NCBI GenBank assembly: GCA_963854835.1
Contig: OY978527.1
Span: 17,183,584-17,247,583 of the forward strand
Direction: 5' to 3'
Origin: Megamerina dolium
Taxonomy: Eukaryota; Arthropoda; Insecta; Diptera; Megamerinidae
Length of the DNA: 64,000 nucleotides
The position numbers were made by a program, and so were the translations under genes. The notes beneath the pieces are model-generated. The model did not search any database. It was not told the DNA's origin and was given only the letters and a program-made list of their open reading frames with translations. The first letter of the stretch is position 1. Every line of letters starts with the position of its first letter. This document shows positions 24,976 through 36,989 of this stretch, piece after piece.

Positions 24976-25194
24976 TATCCACGTATTTTCTTAAAGAACT
25001 ATGTGACAAAGCTCAGAAAAAGTGATGTCACAAGTGTTCTGCCTTTCGGAACCGGCTAAAATAAGTAGGTCCCTTCTAATATTGTCCAAAATTTAAGACG
25101 CACAACAGTAATGGAAGAGAAGCTCGGCCAATGAGCCCTTTGGGGCTTTAAGTGCCACATATTTATTTTTTATTTTTATTTATCCACGTATTTT
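24976..25194 (+). mobile_element. 5'-truncated SINE with 14-bp target-site duplication
   Basis: TATCCACGTATTTT occurs at 24976-24989 and again at 25181-25194. Between them (24990-25180) lies the 3' two thirds of the SINE, from 'aaagaactatgtgac' to 'ggggctttaagtgcc' and a T-rich tail. This is the footprint of target-primed reverse transcription. Confidence 0.9.
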
Positions 25195-26336
25195 AAAACT
25201 TTTTCATACACAGATTTGTCAAAAAGCAAATACTAAATTTGAGATGGATATTTTTCAGCATTTAGGTATCAAGTGAAAATGTACGTGCTGTGAAATGTGT
25301 GTCTAAAATAAATTAAATCACTTAACAACTGCAGAAAAAAAAACCGAAAGCAAAGCATATTGTCTAGGAATACGTCCAGTATTAAATTAAGAGTATTTAA
25401 GTTTAACAGACAAGAATTTAAAGGTTTATTTTTTAAGAGCATTAGAGTAGAGAGCTTGACCACAGTTAATATGGAAGTAGTTTGATCTATTTAAAGAAAA
25501 TATAAGCTTTATTATACAGAATATACAATATGTATGAATATAATAAATAACAAATTACCCTTACTATTACATATCTACAATGAAAATGAGAAATATTAAA
25601 TTAATTCAATATTCAATAAAATAGAACTAATATTCGCTTTGGTAATTTGTTTACAAATATTTTATCTTTTGCTATAACTGAAAAATTCAGTTGTTGTACT
25701 ACGATGTAAAAAATAAATTAAGTCAAATTAAAGTTAGTTAACTCTTACATTAATATTTTAATATAAATATGAAAATATAGATTATTTAATTGTAAAGTAT
25801 AACGCTTGGTGGATTTATTGGGAAATTTATAAAAACCATTTGGCATTTACGATACGCCATGTATGACATTGAGAATTACCGAGTTGACATCTGCCTTTCT
25901 ATTGCATTAACACATTTGCAAATTTCCAATCACGTGTATTATTTCATTCACAATAATAAACTGGCATGAATTTTCTTTGTTTTCGATAGCATTGCCAATT
26001 CAAATTTTGTAGAAATATTTATTTGGATAGAAAACAAAGAAAAAATAAAACAATTTTGTATAGATTTTATGGCATATTTTGTGCTATTGCATAAAGTGTT
26101 GGTATTTACAACTGGCAACAATTTTTGGGAAGTGAGTATGGCACGTGGATGCACATATACATGTCTTTGCATCATCTCTTGTGATTCATTGTGAATTGTT
26201 TTATTTGAAAATAAAATTAAAATGGTGTAACGATATTTACCAAAATTAAGTGTATATATAATTTTGAATTGTTTCAGAAATGTAAATCTTTTTCTTTCTA
26301 ACGCTTTACGTCCATCTTGAAATTTTTCCGGCAATG
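25195..26336. other. AT-rich intergenic stretch
   Basis: No gene or repeat family was recognised. Open frames here, including the 3' part of the minus-strand frame 26454-25948, have no protein-like features outside the LINE fragment. Confidence 0.4.
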
Positions 26337-26740
26337 TAAAATTTTTATCTAACATCTCCCGTATTATCCGGGAAGAAGAGGATAGACAAAGAAGACTACA
26401 CTGGGAAAACATACCGAGGTTATCACACTCCAAACTAGCGCTAGGAACACACAACCTAAAACGCTACGAGGACTGTATGAATCTAACGAAGAACAACTTG
26501 AAAATCATTACGGGATTATTAACAGGGCATTGTAGAATGAACTATCACCTAACAAAACTGTGAATTTTCTCAGATGCTCTTTGCAGGTTCTGCAGGAAAG
26601 ACGACGAGACCGCACAAAATGTGATAGAGAGAAGGTAACACCATCTTCATCATATCTGAGGACGAACTTAGACTCTATGAAGTAGGACCAATACTGTGCA
26701 AAATACGTCCTGTTCGATCACTGGATTCTGTCAATAATAA
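26337..26740 (+). mobile_element. Non-LTR retrotransposon 3' end remnant
   Basis: The plus strand gives REEEDRQRRLHWENIPRLSH, then KRYEDCMNLTKNNLKIITG, LLTGHCRMNYHLTKL and CRFCRKDDETAQNVI. This is the zinc tail after RNase H and matches the element at 59632-60190. It has a stop after HLTKL and is 5'-truncated. Confidence 0.7.
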
Positions 26741-26907
26741 TTGCAACACTTATTTTATACTAGCTATGTCCAACAAATATTTATTTAATCAACTCTATTT
26801 GATCAACTCATTTGATCATTGTGGCCCATTGGTCCTCCTTGGAACTATAGGATTTATATATATATTTGATCAATTATTAACAATCACTTTTTAATTTAAC
26901 TTGCTAT

Positions 26908-27130
26908 CGCAATTGGCAATTCTTCCGGTAGTAACAATTTGCCATGGAAAAGCTTTTAAAAGAACTTTGTGACAAAAAAAAGTGATGTCGTAAGAGTTCT
27001 GCCGGTCGGAACCGGTTAAAACAAGTAGGTCCCTTCTAATACTGTCCAAAATTTAACACACATAATAGTAATGGAAAAAAAGCTCGACTAAAGAGCTCTT
27101 CGGGGCTTTAAGTACCACCCAATTATTTTT
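26908..27130 (+). mobile_element. SINE copy, 5'-truncated
   Basis: It begins inside the body at 'gcaattggcaattcttcc' and runs to 'ggggctttaagtaccac' with a T-rich end. It is more diverged than the copies at 17.2 and 25 kb. No clear target duplication was found. Confidence 0.75.
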
Positions 27131-27415
27131 TAGTTTATTTTATCGTGTGCTGCCTCGATCACTATTTATATAATAGTCCAGACTCTTTCTTTATCGTAAC
27201 GAGAAAAAGAGAAATTCTTTCTCGTTGGCATGTTCAGCTTATCGCCTATTTCTTGTTGTTGACACTCGTTTCGATGCTACCATTATTCGTGCCATTCACA
27301 ATTAGTGATTAACCATCTATACCGTTATACTGCCGCCCTCTTAACCTTGTTCGTTTCGAACAAGTTTTTGTAGTTCTCCCCGATGTGACTCCAAAATTTA
27401 AATCAGCTGGCAGTC

Positions 27416-27830
27416 TTAACTCGTTTCCAAAAATTGCCATTGCTGTGTAGTAGCAGCAGTCATATCATGTCGTGTGCATCGATATGCCATTATAAACATT
27501 GGTATATGCACATCCCAGTATTTTTGGTATTTATCTATGACTTTTCTTAGATATTCCTCCAAGGTACGGTAAACCGTTCTACCATCAGATTGCGGATGCA
27601 AAGGTGTTGTACGATTTTGGAGTATACCCAACATACGCCACATGTCTTGGAATATAACTGATTCGAAATTTCGATCTTGGCCTGAGTGTAATACCATCGG
27701 TACACCAAAACGAGTAATCCATTGGTTGACGAATACATCCGCAACTGTACTAGCTTCCTGATTTGGAATGGGGTATACTTCAGGCCATTTACTGAAGTAA
27801 ACTATAACCAACAGAACATACTTGTTGTGA
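27416..27830 (-). pseudogene. Ty3/gypsy-type integrase fragment
   Basis: The open frame carries YFSKWPEVYPIPNQEAST, WITRFGVPMVLHS and TPLHPQSDGR, typical of the integrase core of Ty3/gypsy (mdg1/412-like) pol. All three acidic positions are lost. The Asp normally before YFSKW is missing, the DQG block reads GQD, and the segment with the catalytic Glu is shortened in frame. It is a dead copy. Confidence 0.75.
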
Positions 27831-27984
27831 ATCCATTATCAATCACAAAATCAACACCAATTATTACGTCATCGATGATGTCGACCACGGTTCACGCACC
27901 TCTGAAGTGATTCGATTTAGTTTAACGATGGATTTGTGTTAGTCCACACTCCTTCATTTATTTTCCTAGAGAAATCGATATTGA

Positions 27985-28110
27985 TCGTTTTCGTCATAGA
28001 CGGCAGTCACGCGCCATATGTCCTGGTTTGTCGCAAGTAAAGCACTTACCAGTAAATTTGTTTACTCGTCGACCTGTTGTTCTTGCTTCAAGCTGCACTG
28101 CTAACATAAA
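27985..28110 (-). pseudogene. Gag zinc-knuckle fragment of an LTR retrotransposon
   Basis: The minus strand reads GKCFTCDKPGHMARDCR, a CCHC knuckle (C-x2-C-x4-H-x4-C). It lies immediately upstream of the integrase fragment in the same orientation. Protease, RT and RNase H that should lie between are absent, so a large internal deletion joins gag to integrase. No LTR was found. Confidence 0.65.
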
Positions 28111-28239
28111 TGCCTGACACACTGCTGCAACCAGATCTGATGTTTCTGCTTCTAGTCGACGAACTCGTAGTAGTCTGTTAGAGGATATGAGCCGTAGCGT
28201 CTAACCGAGCCTCTAACAGACTTGTTTTTCTATCATAGC

Positions 28240-28640
28240 TTTGGCCGATGCTCAGCTTATACCGCAGAAAGGTTCTGGGTCTGTCAGTGGAGAAGACGAG
28301 CCAGCTCTCACTAGTTCGTCCGCCACTTCATTGTCCGGTACCCAACATAATGTGACCTTATTTTGCATAGAAAGTTTTTGTAGGATAAGGAAGCATTCGG
28401 CGATTAATTTGGAAGAGAACTCCCATGAGGAGACAAATTTGATGGCAGATTGGCTGTCTGAGTAAATAATATGCGTGCCCCTTTGAGCCCTTTGGTATGT
28501 GGGTGACGTGCACAGAGTTCAAATAAATACACGCATTTCTGTTTGGAAGGCAGTTGGCTACGAGCCCATTGCCACGGATATGAGAGTATTAGAAGTGTAT
28601 ATCCCGGCGCCTGTACCTTCGTCTGTCTTCGATCCATCTG
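28240..28640 (-). mobile_element. LINE RNase H fragment
   Basis: The minus strand reads SDSQSAIKFVSSWEFSSK, then LSMQNKVTLCWVPDNEVADE and LTDPEPFCGIS. This is the core of a LINE RNase H and the start of the tail. The block normally GHSGIAGN is shortened (WVPDNEVADE). No upstream RT is present in this orientation. Confidence 0.7.
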
Positions 28641-28809
28641 TAAACTAAACGCAGTTATGTTCTGAGGACATTAAATTGCTGTTTGTTTTCCATTCCAGTC
28701 TGTCTAGGATGATTGTGGAGAAGCGCCTGCGAAAACGTAGTTCTTGAGGCATGGAATCAGAGTTAGAATATATTTCTCTATTTGGTAAGTTTTTGGTGAT
28801 TGTTTCGTG

Positions 28810-29328
28810 TCCACTTGAACTCAGTGGCGAACAGTGAAAGAATTCCAAGGACCAGTAAAATAGCAACCTTTGCGGATGATACTTGTATATTATCTGTGGG
28901 TGTTAAAGAGCATGAATCGACCGTTAAACTTCAAGCATCGGTTGATGAGGTAGTAAATTGGACCAAAATGTCGAGAAGATTTCATACAAACCAATAAATA
29001 TAGCCTCAGTCACCGTCCCATATGCTAACAACGCAAAGTATCTGGGCATGACATTACATGCCAAGCTTAAATGGGAGGAGCACATAAAAATAAATGCTTC
29101 AGAACTGAACATTAAACTACAGAGACTAAATTGGCTTATCGGCAGAAAATCAAAACTGTCGGTACAAAACAAAATTGCAATTTACAACCAAATATTAAAA
29201 CCAGTCTGGACGTACGGAATCCAATTATGGGGATGTACTGCAAACTCCAACGTTGAAGTTATCCAGTGTTTTCAAAACAAGGTGTTTAGAGGCATCGTTA
29301 ACGCTCCATGGTATGTAAGGAACGACTA
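28810..29328 (+). mobile_element. Jockey-type reverse transcriptase fragment
   Basis: RIPRTSKIATFADDT holds the catalytic Asp pair (FADD). After a break near 28990, the frame 28958-29329 has NAKYLGMTLHAKLKWEEH, LNWLIGRKSKLS, VWTYGIQLWGC and FQNKVFRGIVNAPWYVRN, the thumb and tail of Jockey-clade RT. It is truncated on both sides and has one frameshift. Confidence 0.8.
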
Positions 29329-29560
29329 GGTGTAGAACTAGGTGTAATAACATGAAATGTATTTATATTTTATTACGTTTCAATAAAAAAAGATTTTTGT
29401 TTACTATCAAATGATGTGAAACATTACAAAGAAACATACCAAAGAAAGGAACTAAAAAAGGGCTGTGATTTATAAATTTATGGTATTTATTATTAATTGT
29501 ATTTTTTATAAAATAAAATACGTAAAACTGTTTGAAAATTAGCAAATAATGTTTATATTC

Positions 29561-29830
29561 TCACAATAGATATTCGATAGTCGACTCCAGCAACATCTCA
29601 TCGAGCATCAACGGCAGTGGCACCAGTGATCCAAAATAATGAATTGTGTGTGTGGGAATTGTTGATATGGAATTATTAACAGCAAATAAAAATATACATA
29701 ACTTAGTGCTGCGACTTTCTTTATCCTTGACAGCAACTTCAACCAGCGGCAATCTTTCGTGCACAATCACATTTTCTTGATCCTCAGTTGCTTCAATTGC
29801 TTCCCCATAGCTTCCAGTAAAAGATTAAGT
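29561..29830 (-). other. Unidentified open stretch
   Basis: The minus-strand frame contains SYGEAIEATEDQENVIVHE then RLPLVEVAVKDKESRSTK, which looks more protein-like than the surroundings. It has no recognised domain. It could be an eroded exon or transposon gag; weakly supported. Confidence 0.2.
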
Positions 29831-29858
29831 TTGTTGGAATGGTTTCTATTTACACTTT

Positions 29859-30293
29859 TTGAGTAACAGGTATTTCGCAAATCCTAAATTAAGTTCAGTT
29901 AATTCGGTTATCTTTATAAGTAAAGTAATAACTTATCCATTTCAAATCTTAAAATGTTCTCGAAATCTTTGGGGAGGAAGTGATAATGTAACACAAAGAA
30001 AGAAATATAAACAAAGCGAAAATTTTCATAAGCAGTACGTCACAACTGTCGCAAACCTTTTTCGGAAATTTAATTACAAATCCAACGGCTTTGTTCGAAA
30101 AGAACATGATCAATTATGCATCGACGCACCAAGTGCTCTAGAATTCAGGCTAGTGGAGAGATATTCGGCTATTGTTGAACAAACCCTAAAATGTGAAGAT
30201 TGCGTGAAGCGAGTTGCTGGTAATATAGTAGAGCTAAATAAAACTGGCTCAAAGCAAGTAATACCGCTAAAAAACAGAGTGAGTAGAATTTAA
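29859..30293 (+). CDS. Hypothetical 144-residue open frame, unidentified
   Basis: The frame is basic in its middle (QRKKYKQSENFHKQYV) and contains two Cys (CEDC). It ends with TGSKQVIPLKNRVSRI. No domain was recognised. It sits between two Jockey RT fragments, so transposon ORF1 debris is the most likely origin. There is no splice or promoter evidence. Confidence 0.25.
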   Translation: MSNRYFANPKLSSVNSVIFISKVITYPFQILKCSRNLWGGSDNVTQRKKYKQSENFHKQYVTTVANLFRKFNYKSNGFVRKEHDQLCIDAPSALEFRLVERYSAIVEQTLKCEDCVKRVAGNIVELNKTGSKQVIPLKNRVSRI

Positions 30294-30534
30294 TGAAGGG
30301 GGTAAAACAAAAAAAATCGGCACATTAATAAAAATGGAATAAAATAAAGAGAAGGAATATAGCGAAAGAGCATGAGGGATGGCTAGCAACATTTGCAAAC
30401 GTAGAATTGGACGAAGACCCGTGTCAAGCTCAAAATAGCTTGCTCTACCTATCGGAGTAACTCAACGAGCCATTTCATTGCGTCTAAAGCGACATGGAGA
30501 CGATAAAATAATTTCATCCACACTTTAAGCCAAC

Positions 30535-30735
30535 AAATCCATTGGATATTCACGCTGGCGTTCCTCAAGGAAGCGTTTTGGGCCCCTTACTGTATCTCTT
30601 ATACACTTCAGATATGCCCAACAATAACTATACATTCATATCGACCTTTGCTGATGATACGGCAATATTGTGTTCTCGCTCTAACCCCAATAGAAGCTAC
30701 TAAACTCCTGCAGACTCATGTCGATATTCTCGAAA
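30535..30735 (+). mobile_element. Jockey-type reverse transcriptase fragment
   Basis: The plus strand reads [18 protein letters not shown], then [18 protein letters not shown], the central RT blocks including the FADD catalytic pair. It breaks soon after. It is a short dead piece in the same orientation as 28810-29328. Confidence 0.8.
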
Positions 30736-31807
30736 TCTTATTACTACCACATGATTCGATCAATGCAGACTGTCTTGTTTTTCTCAAATTTCTTAAAATA
30801 TTTACTTTCCTATAAACGGTGCTTTTCATACAGTTGAAGCAATTGTAAAATTATGGCATAATATATTCCATAGCTGAGAACTTTGTCAAACATCCATTCA
30901 CAAATCTAACATAAACACGAATAGGTGGAGCTTAGTTATATGGTATGTATTTAGGTATGTCATTTTGGTTCGTTTTTATTTCTGTTGTTTTTTGTATTTT
31001 TTTCCTATTCTACTCCCTTTTAGTTATCGCTATTGTTGTTGTAGTTGTTGCTTGCATAATTTTTTTTTCGCATAGGTACCTACAATAAAAATACCAATGC
31101 AATGCACTGATTCGACGACGAGAACATACAACAAGCCACTGGAATTTCTTTAATGGCATAGGGGTGGGCTCTTTTATTTTCTATTTTCTATGTTCTTTTT
31201 TCTATGTTCTTTTTTGTTTTGACATACATACTTTCATATGAAAGTTGCAATGAAGACAAACGTTTAAATATTTTATACAAACAATAGACAATAGACAAAT
31301 GTGGGTTGTCTCTCATTGATAGGGGATTTGAAATTAATTGTGCGCATATAGAATATTATTAATAATAAAATTAATTGTAATATTAAACTATAGATATATT
31401 ATTTCATTTCATATTTTAAGTAGAATTTGGCAATTTGAGTCTAATTTCTAATAGAGCTTCAAATAGAGCCCACTCATATGTCAGTACTTGCCAATTTTTC
31501 CCACAATAAGTATCTGTCATGAAAGAAACTCTGCAAAAAGAGGCCGCAATCAGGAAGTGTACAACAATTATAGTGTCCAAACTCACTAATCACTCACTCT
31601 GTTGTCAATGAGTAGGAAAAAAATATTGATTGCCATTGGCATGTGGGCAGGTACATTACCATGTTTGGTTTACTAGAAAACCAAACTGTAACTGTAGTAG
31701 GAAGAGGATAGCAAGAGTTAGGGCTAGCCACGTGGTCGGCGTACTCTACTAGGGAATGTCTTCTTTCTTTCTTGACGAATTCTGACGAAGACTGTGAACT
31801 CAAAATT
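30736..31807. other. AT-rich intergenic stretch
   Basis: No gene or repeat family was recognised. A short duplicated 'ttttctatgttc' lies near 31185-31210. Confidence 0.4.
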
Positions 31808-32130
31808 AGGGCTGTGCTATTAATGGTTTTTCCAAAAATTTTGATTAATCAATTATTCGATTAATCAAAATCGAAATTATTCCATTAATCAGAACTTTGA
31901 TTAATTGAAATATTTTCTGTGTTTTTGACATTTTCTTCGGTTTACATACTTCTATCTTTGGAAAGCTACCTGTCTACTTTGTATTGGACAAAACGTTATA
32001 CATTTTTTGAATGTCTTATTCGAATAATTTCATTCTGATTAATTAAAATTCTGATCAATCGAATAATTTTAATTTTTGAATAATCAAAATCATAATTATT
32101 CAAATAATCAAAATATCTCACGAATAGGCT
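31808..32130. mobile_element. hAT-like terminal / MITE sequence
   Basis: It begins AGGGCTGTGCTATTAATGG and continues with repeated GATTAATC and 'attattcgattaatc' blocks. A similar end, AGGGCTTTGCG, occurs inverted at 43211-43201 with the same GATTAATC sequence inside. The terminus resembles hAT elements (CAGGGC...). No 8-bp duplication could be fixed. Confidence 0.4.
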
Positions 32131-32179
32131 TGGACTGTTGTGATTGATGCATTGAGCCCAACTTCTTACAAAAGATCTC

Positions 32180-32400
32180 AATTTTTTTTTTTAAAAAGGG
32201 AGCATCGTAATCGATTGTATGAAAACTTAGCAGAACAAGCAAATTTGGATGCTGTATAGATCGGATGTGTCATCACAGGTGATGAGTTTTGAGTTTATAA
32301 ATACGATATACAATCCAGCCTCCAATCGACGAAATGGTACATCCCAAATACAAGAGACCAAATTCGATACGATACGCGGATTGGGAACAAGGTCGATCTA
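32180..32400 (+). pseudogene. Mariner transposase fragment
   Basis: REHRNRLYENLAEQANLD, then VITGDEF and VYKYDIQSSLQSTKW match the first catalytic-Asp block of mariner (VTGDETWVY...). Stops interrupt it and no ends were found. Confidence 0.6.
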
Positions 32401-32549
32401 TAGTACACACATTTCGAAGAATTCTTGATATCAAAATGTACTATGAATGTGAATTAAAATTTAACAAAATAATGCAAAACATCATTAAGTAATAAGAAGA
32501 AATGGAGGAAACTATTTCACAGGTACAACCTGGATTAGCATATGATTAC

Positions 32550-32860
32550 ATGGATTTACGGATGGATCCTTAACAATAGAGGGTATTCAAGCTGGTGTAT
32601 TAAGACCACGGAAAAAATCTACGAGCTGAAATATACGTTACAGAAAGTTTTATACGACTTAACCTAGACAGAAATTTACAAGTCAGACAGTCATACAGCT
32701 ATCAAGGCGTTACAGGAAAGCCTGCATAAAATAAATACTCTTGTAAAAAACATCAAGTTTACAATTCTATGGATATCGCGTCATACGTCATGCCGCAAGA
32801 AAGAGGACCGACTTTTGTGGGGTCGGCCGGTCGGCCACGGCGCGCTAGCAACATAATTTA
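32550..32860 (+). mobile_element. LINE RNase H remnant
   Basis: Frames give an FTDGS-like start, GIQAGVLR, NLRAEIYVTESF, YKSDSHTAIKALQESL and FTILWISRHTS. These are the successive RNase H blocks of a LINE. It is heavily decayed. Confidence 0.6.
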
Positions 32861-33139
32861 AGCTTAAGAAAGTACAAAGCCGGAATAAATACTGGATTTA
32901 AGTATTCAAACTAAGGTACTAAGGATACTGTTATTATGGGGCGTTTGAGAGGGAGCATACGTAGAAAATAGCATATCATTAGAAGAACAAATCGTGGAAT
33001 TACCATCGTATTCACACATTTGGCTACGTGTGACTTTTTCCTGTTTCCAAAACTTAAGCTGTGTACTGAGGAACCCTTTTTAATATAATTGAATTAAAGA
33101 TAAATTTGCTGAATAAACTGTATATATGTACTTTCGTAT

Positions 33140-33575
33140 TTACTTACTTATGTCGCCTTTACAATCGAAAACCGATTTATGCCGAATCTAGCATGCTTCG
33201 CCAGCCAACACTTTCGTCCACTATCTGGCACCAGTTCGTAACTCAAAGCGCTGTCAAGGTCTCCAGTACTTGGTCTTTCCATCGGAGGTTAGGTCTGCCT
33301 CTTCTGCGTCGTCCACCAGCTGGTTCCGAATATAAAACCTTCTTAGCTGGAGCGTGCTCTTCCATTCGTTCGACCACGCAGCCACTGAATTTTGATGTCG
33401 GTGTCGTTATACCGCTCATACCGCAAATAGGTCCAAAGATCTTGCGCAGGTCGTTTCTCTCGAAAACTCTGAGTATTCTCTCATTTGAGGTGGAAATTGT
33501 CCAAGCTTCGGCGCCATATATAAGGACAGGCATGATGAGAGACTTGTAGAGTGTGGTTATATATGGTATATACAT
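33140..33575 (-). mobile_element. Non-LTR retrotransposon 3' end with TAAG-repeat tail
   Basis: The frame reads TTLYKSLIMPVLIYGAEAWT, RKIFGPICGMSG, VERMEEHAPAKKVLYSEPAG and RRRRGRPNLRWKDQVLE. This is the RT C-terminus and post-RT tail of the same family as the element at 39448-40716. The 3' end carries taagtaagta (complement at 33139-33151). It is 5'-truncated. Confidence 0.8.
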
Positions 33576-34985
33576 ACTTATAATAAATCACTTAAGATTG
33601 CATAAATTTACATTTTATAAATACAACAATAATAATAAAACCAACAACAAAAATAATCTAAATGAAAAGAATCTCATTAAAAAGCATATTTTGATTTATG
33701 TAACGTAATACATATTCGTATATACAGTGTCTAACAAAAGTATTCGATATTGTTACGCTTCTGTTCTGTTCTAAGTATTCAATTCCAATAAACATCAACC
33801 CTGTTTTACCAATGCAACACTTATTTTATACTGGCTTGGATGATTGTGTTGAATAAGTATTGTCAGCATTACTGTCAATGAGTGTTCTCTATTATGCTGT
33901 TATTTTCATCAACTCTTTTTTGACTTTTTGTCATCCGCCATTATGCAAGTGCGCTTATAATATTCGTTATCAATCATTTTCGTGGCAACGATTTCAGTTG
34001 CTCTTTGAAATGTGAAATTAATCGTATTTATTTCAAAGTTACAGACTGATGTATCGACTGTCATCAATTACAAATTCTAAGCATTACTGTCCAATACGTG
34101 AAACTTTCACCGGAGACTAGGTATTGCTCTCTTTCGAGATCCACCACCATTGTGATTATAATTTTAATTATATAAATATGAAATAATATTTATAATAATG
34201 CTTTACGATATAATATTACTATAAATCTTTATAAAAATTGAAAGTTATATTCTTTTTTTCCCTTGAAATGTCAAAATGTCATTTTGCCAGTTGAAATTGG
34301 GATTTATCGTGTGAATATGTAATATTTCAAATTGAAATTGACTGTTGAAATTGAGTTCCTAATATTTTACATTCGTATACTTCTTTGAGATACTATACAC
34401 AAATAAGAAAATTGAAATTGTCTCATTTTCACTTTTCAGCTACTTCGTCTTCATTTTCTTATTTTACCTTTTCTTGAAATTTGTGTACACATGGCATTAT
34501 CATGGCATATAATTTTAAGGAAGCTGAGCCTCTCATCATTTCAATGCACACAGTGAGAGAAATTCATCCTAATTGCGACAGAAATTTATATCGGGTAGCT
34601 GTTGACAGATTATTCTTGAACCATGGAAGGGGTAGAAGATGGGCAGTATACTTATTGTATATCCTGGAGATATCATAATAAAATACATATTGAATTTTTT
34701 GTATACAGTGCATGCCATTTAATATAATCACTTGAAGAGCAGATTGAATTGATTTCAATAATTTTTGGTTTTAGGATTAACTTTTTCTTCCGATAAATTT
34801 ATAGTAATTAACTGTTGCCACGTAATAGTTTACTTTGGATATCTATGAAACTGGAACTTATACATAGAATGTCCTAGCTATAAATATAGGAACTACCAAA
34901 ATCGCATCCAATTTACGACATTATAAGTTTCATACAAAAACGCATTTTTCCAGTGTACCCTAAGTTGTCCGGTGCCTGGTAAATC
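33576..34985. other. AT-rich intergenic stretch
   Basis: No gene or element was recognised. The open frame 34481-34678 has no recognisable features. Confidence 0.4.
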
Positions 34986-34989
34986 TCGG

Positions 34990-35290
34990 TGTTATGAGTG
35001 GTTCAATAATTTTTAGTGTGAGAAACGAAGAACGTAGTATACCATCGAGAAAACGCCGATTTGCAAGCATTGTTTAATGTCAAATGCAGGAACAATTAGC
35101 AGAACCATTAAATGTATCTCCTACGGTTTGAAAACCATGGAAGAAATCTTCGCGGTCCCACATGAACTAGCTGAAAGACTACACGAAAGTCAAAGAAGTA
35201 CTTGCAAAGTGCTATTGCTAATCCGAAAAAAGTTATATGCTAGTCACGGTCAAACGGCTATTACGACCGCAAGGTCAAATCACATCATAA
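34990..35290 (+). pseudogene. Mariner transposase N-terminal remnant
   Basis: CYEWFNNF, then EQLAEPLNVSPTV (second helix-turn-helix), SHMN and KVEVLAKCY-like pieces follow the mariner N-terminal order in shifting frames. A sister fragment lies at 63795-64000. It is dead. Confidence 0.6.
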
Positions 35291-35394
35291 AGACGACAAT
35301 GTTATGTGCTTTCCTTCTAAAACAAATGAGCAGAAGCGACTGCTTCTTAGTAACTGGAATATATGTTGGTTTTCGGTTTTTCATTTTCTGTCAT

Positions 35395-35890
35395 TTTATA
35401 TGAGAGTCCCCTTAAGGGATGGATATAGAAGGTAAGTATGTTTTTGTATATGTTGAGAAAATGAGGTCAGTAATATATTTTACTGCTCCCTACGTGATAC
35501 CTGATGTTATTTAATGGTCCCCAAAACACCTGTAAATGTCCAATAACCTCATAGCTGCTCAAGAATCGTCCGTAGAGGAGTAAACTTTATGACCGATTCC
35601 CATTCAGTTGTTTCTCACATTTCTTCTGAACATACTTCATCTCTATCTCGACAAATAAACCCCAATCTAAGATAAACACAAATCGCATCTGCTTTACAAT
35701 GGGGCTCCCATGCAAAATGAATGTAAAACCACATGAAAATCGACAATGTTTGCAGAGGAATTGCCTTTAGAATAGAGAAATGTGTGACTTACCCTCATAA
35801 ACTTTTCCTCCTCAACATTTTCTTTATACATGTTTATCTCATATCTTCACTTCGTAGGGAGGGGACTCCCCTACAAAATTGAAGGTTTTG
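35395..35890. repeat. Dispersed repeat (family A), partly inverted
   Basis: It contains 'cttttcctcctcaacattt', 'tatctcatatcttcact' and 'ggactcccctacaaaattg' near 35800-35880. An inverted start lies at 35400-35440 (GAGAGTCCCCTTAAGGGATGG). It matches 3140-3850 and 19950-20480. Confidence 0.5.
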
Positions 35891-36989
35891 GAAAAAATTG
35901 AAAAGGAGGCAGGTCCAAATAAGGAATTTCTTTATGCTTGCTTGGGAAGAAAGGCTTAAAATAATCAAAATGTTATATTTTTCGATGAGCGAGGTTCTTA
36001 AAATTTTGCTCCATATAATTTAGCCCAACTTATGTACATTGTATAGAACGAGGATCTTTTTAAAAGTGGACCTATTAAGCGTCATGTACTGTACGAGAAA
36101 AATACGCGCATAGTTTTTCTTTTTGATTTGTTTTGTTGTTGTTGCTTTTGGTGAAAGTGGTACATAGAACATTTTAAAATGCTCCTTTTTATTCACACAC
36201 ATAAATCTTCGTTGCAATGTCATAATTCATTCGAACCAACGAAAAAAAAAAAAAAGAAGAACTTTTCCTTCGCTATTCATAATTTTTCTTCAATGTAAAA
36301 TTAGTATGGGTGGTGGTGAGAACGATGTCCATACAATTCAATATGCTATCCCAAGTAGCAGTACATCATGTTGGTAAGGTTGAAAATGACGAAGATTTGT
36401 TTACTGCTCAATATTTGTACTTATGTACATAGTAAAAATCATTGTTGTAGAACTTATTGTCATCGCTGTCGTCCTCTTCATCTGCGCTGCAAATCCCAAA
36501 GGATCTAAATTGTAAGAGGTAAGGACTAAACCAAAGCAAGAATATGCCACCGAACAATGGAGGAAGAAGAAGAAGAAGAAGAGAAACAAATTTAACAACA
36601 ATAGCAACCACAATAAAATGCTTTTAAAATGATTGCCTTCATCATCAAATTGGCTGTTTGTAGTTTTTTTTTTTATTGTTTCATGAGTTTTGGCTGGTTT
36701 TGGTTAGTAATTAATTGATTCGCTGGTATTATCTTTCATCGAAGGGAAAAAATTTATGATTTTTTTTTATTAATAAATATGCAAATAGATTGAATTTGTA
36801 AAAAATTAAAAATGAAAATTTCACAAAAAATTCAAATTCAAAGTTAATGAAACAGTTCAATTATGAAAGAGTAAATTGTATATATACGGTGATTCAATGA
36901 GATGTTAATGTTTTACAATAATTTTCTATTTCTTCCATACAACTGTCATCTCTAAGCTTTGACAAAATGAGTTATGGAAATCAAGCCCA
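35891..36989. other. Intergenic stretch with GAA microsatellite
   Basis: No gene was recognised. A (GAA)n run lies near 36562-36585, along with several A/T homopolymers. Confidence 0.4.

Noticed and set aside
26747..33850. Shared 'gcaacacttattttatact' at 26.7 and 33.8 kb
   Set aside because: The match is only about 20 bp with unrelated flanks, too short to define a repeat.
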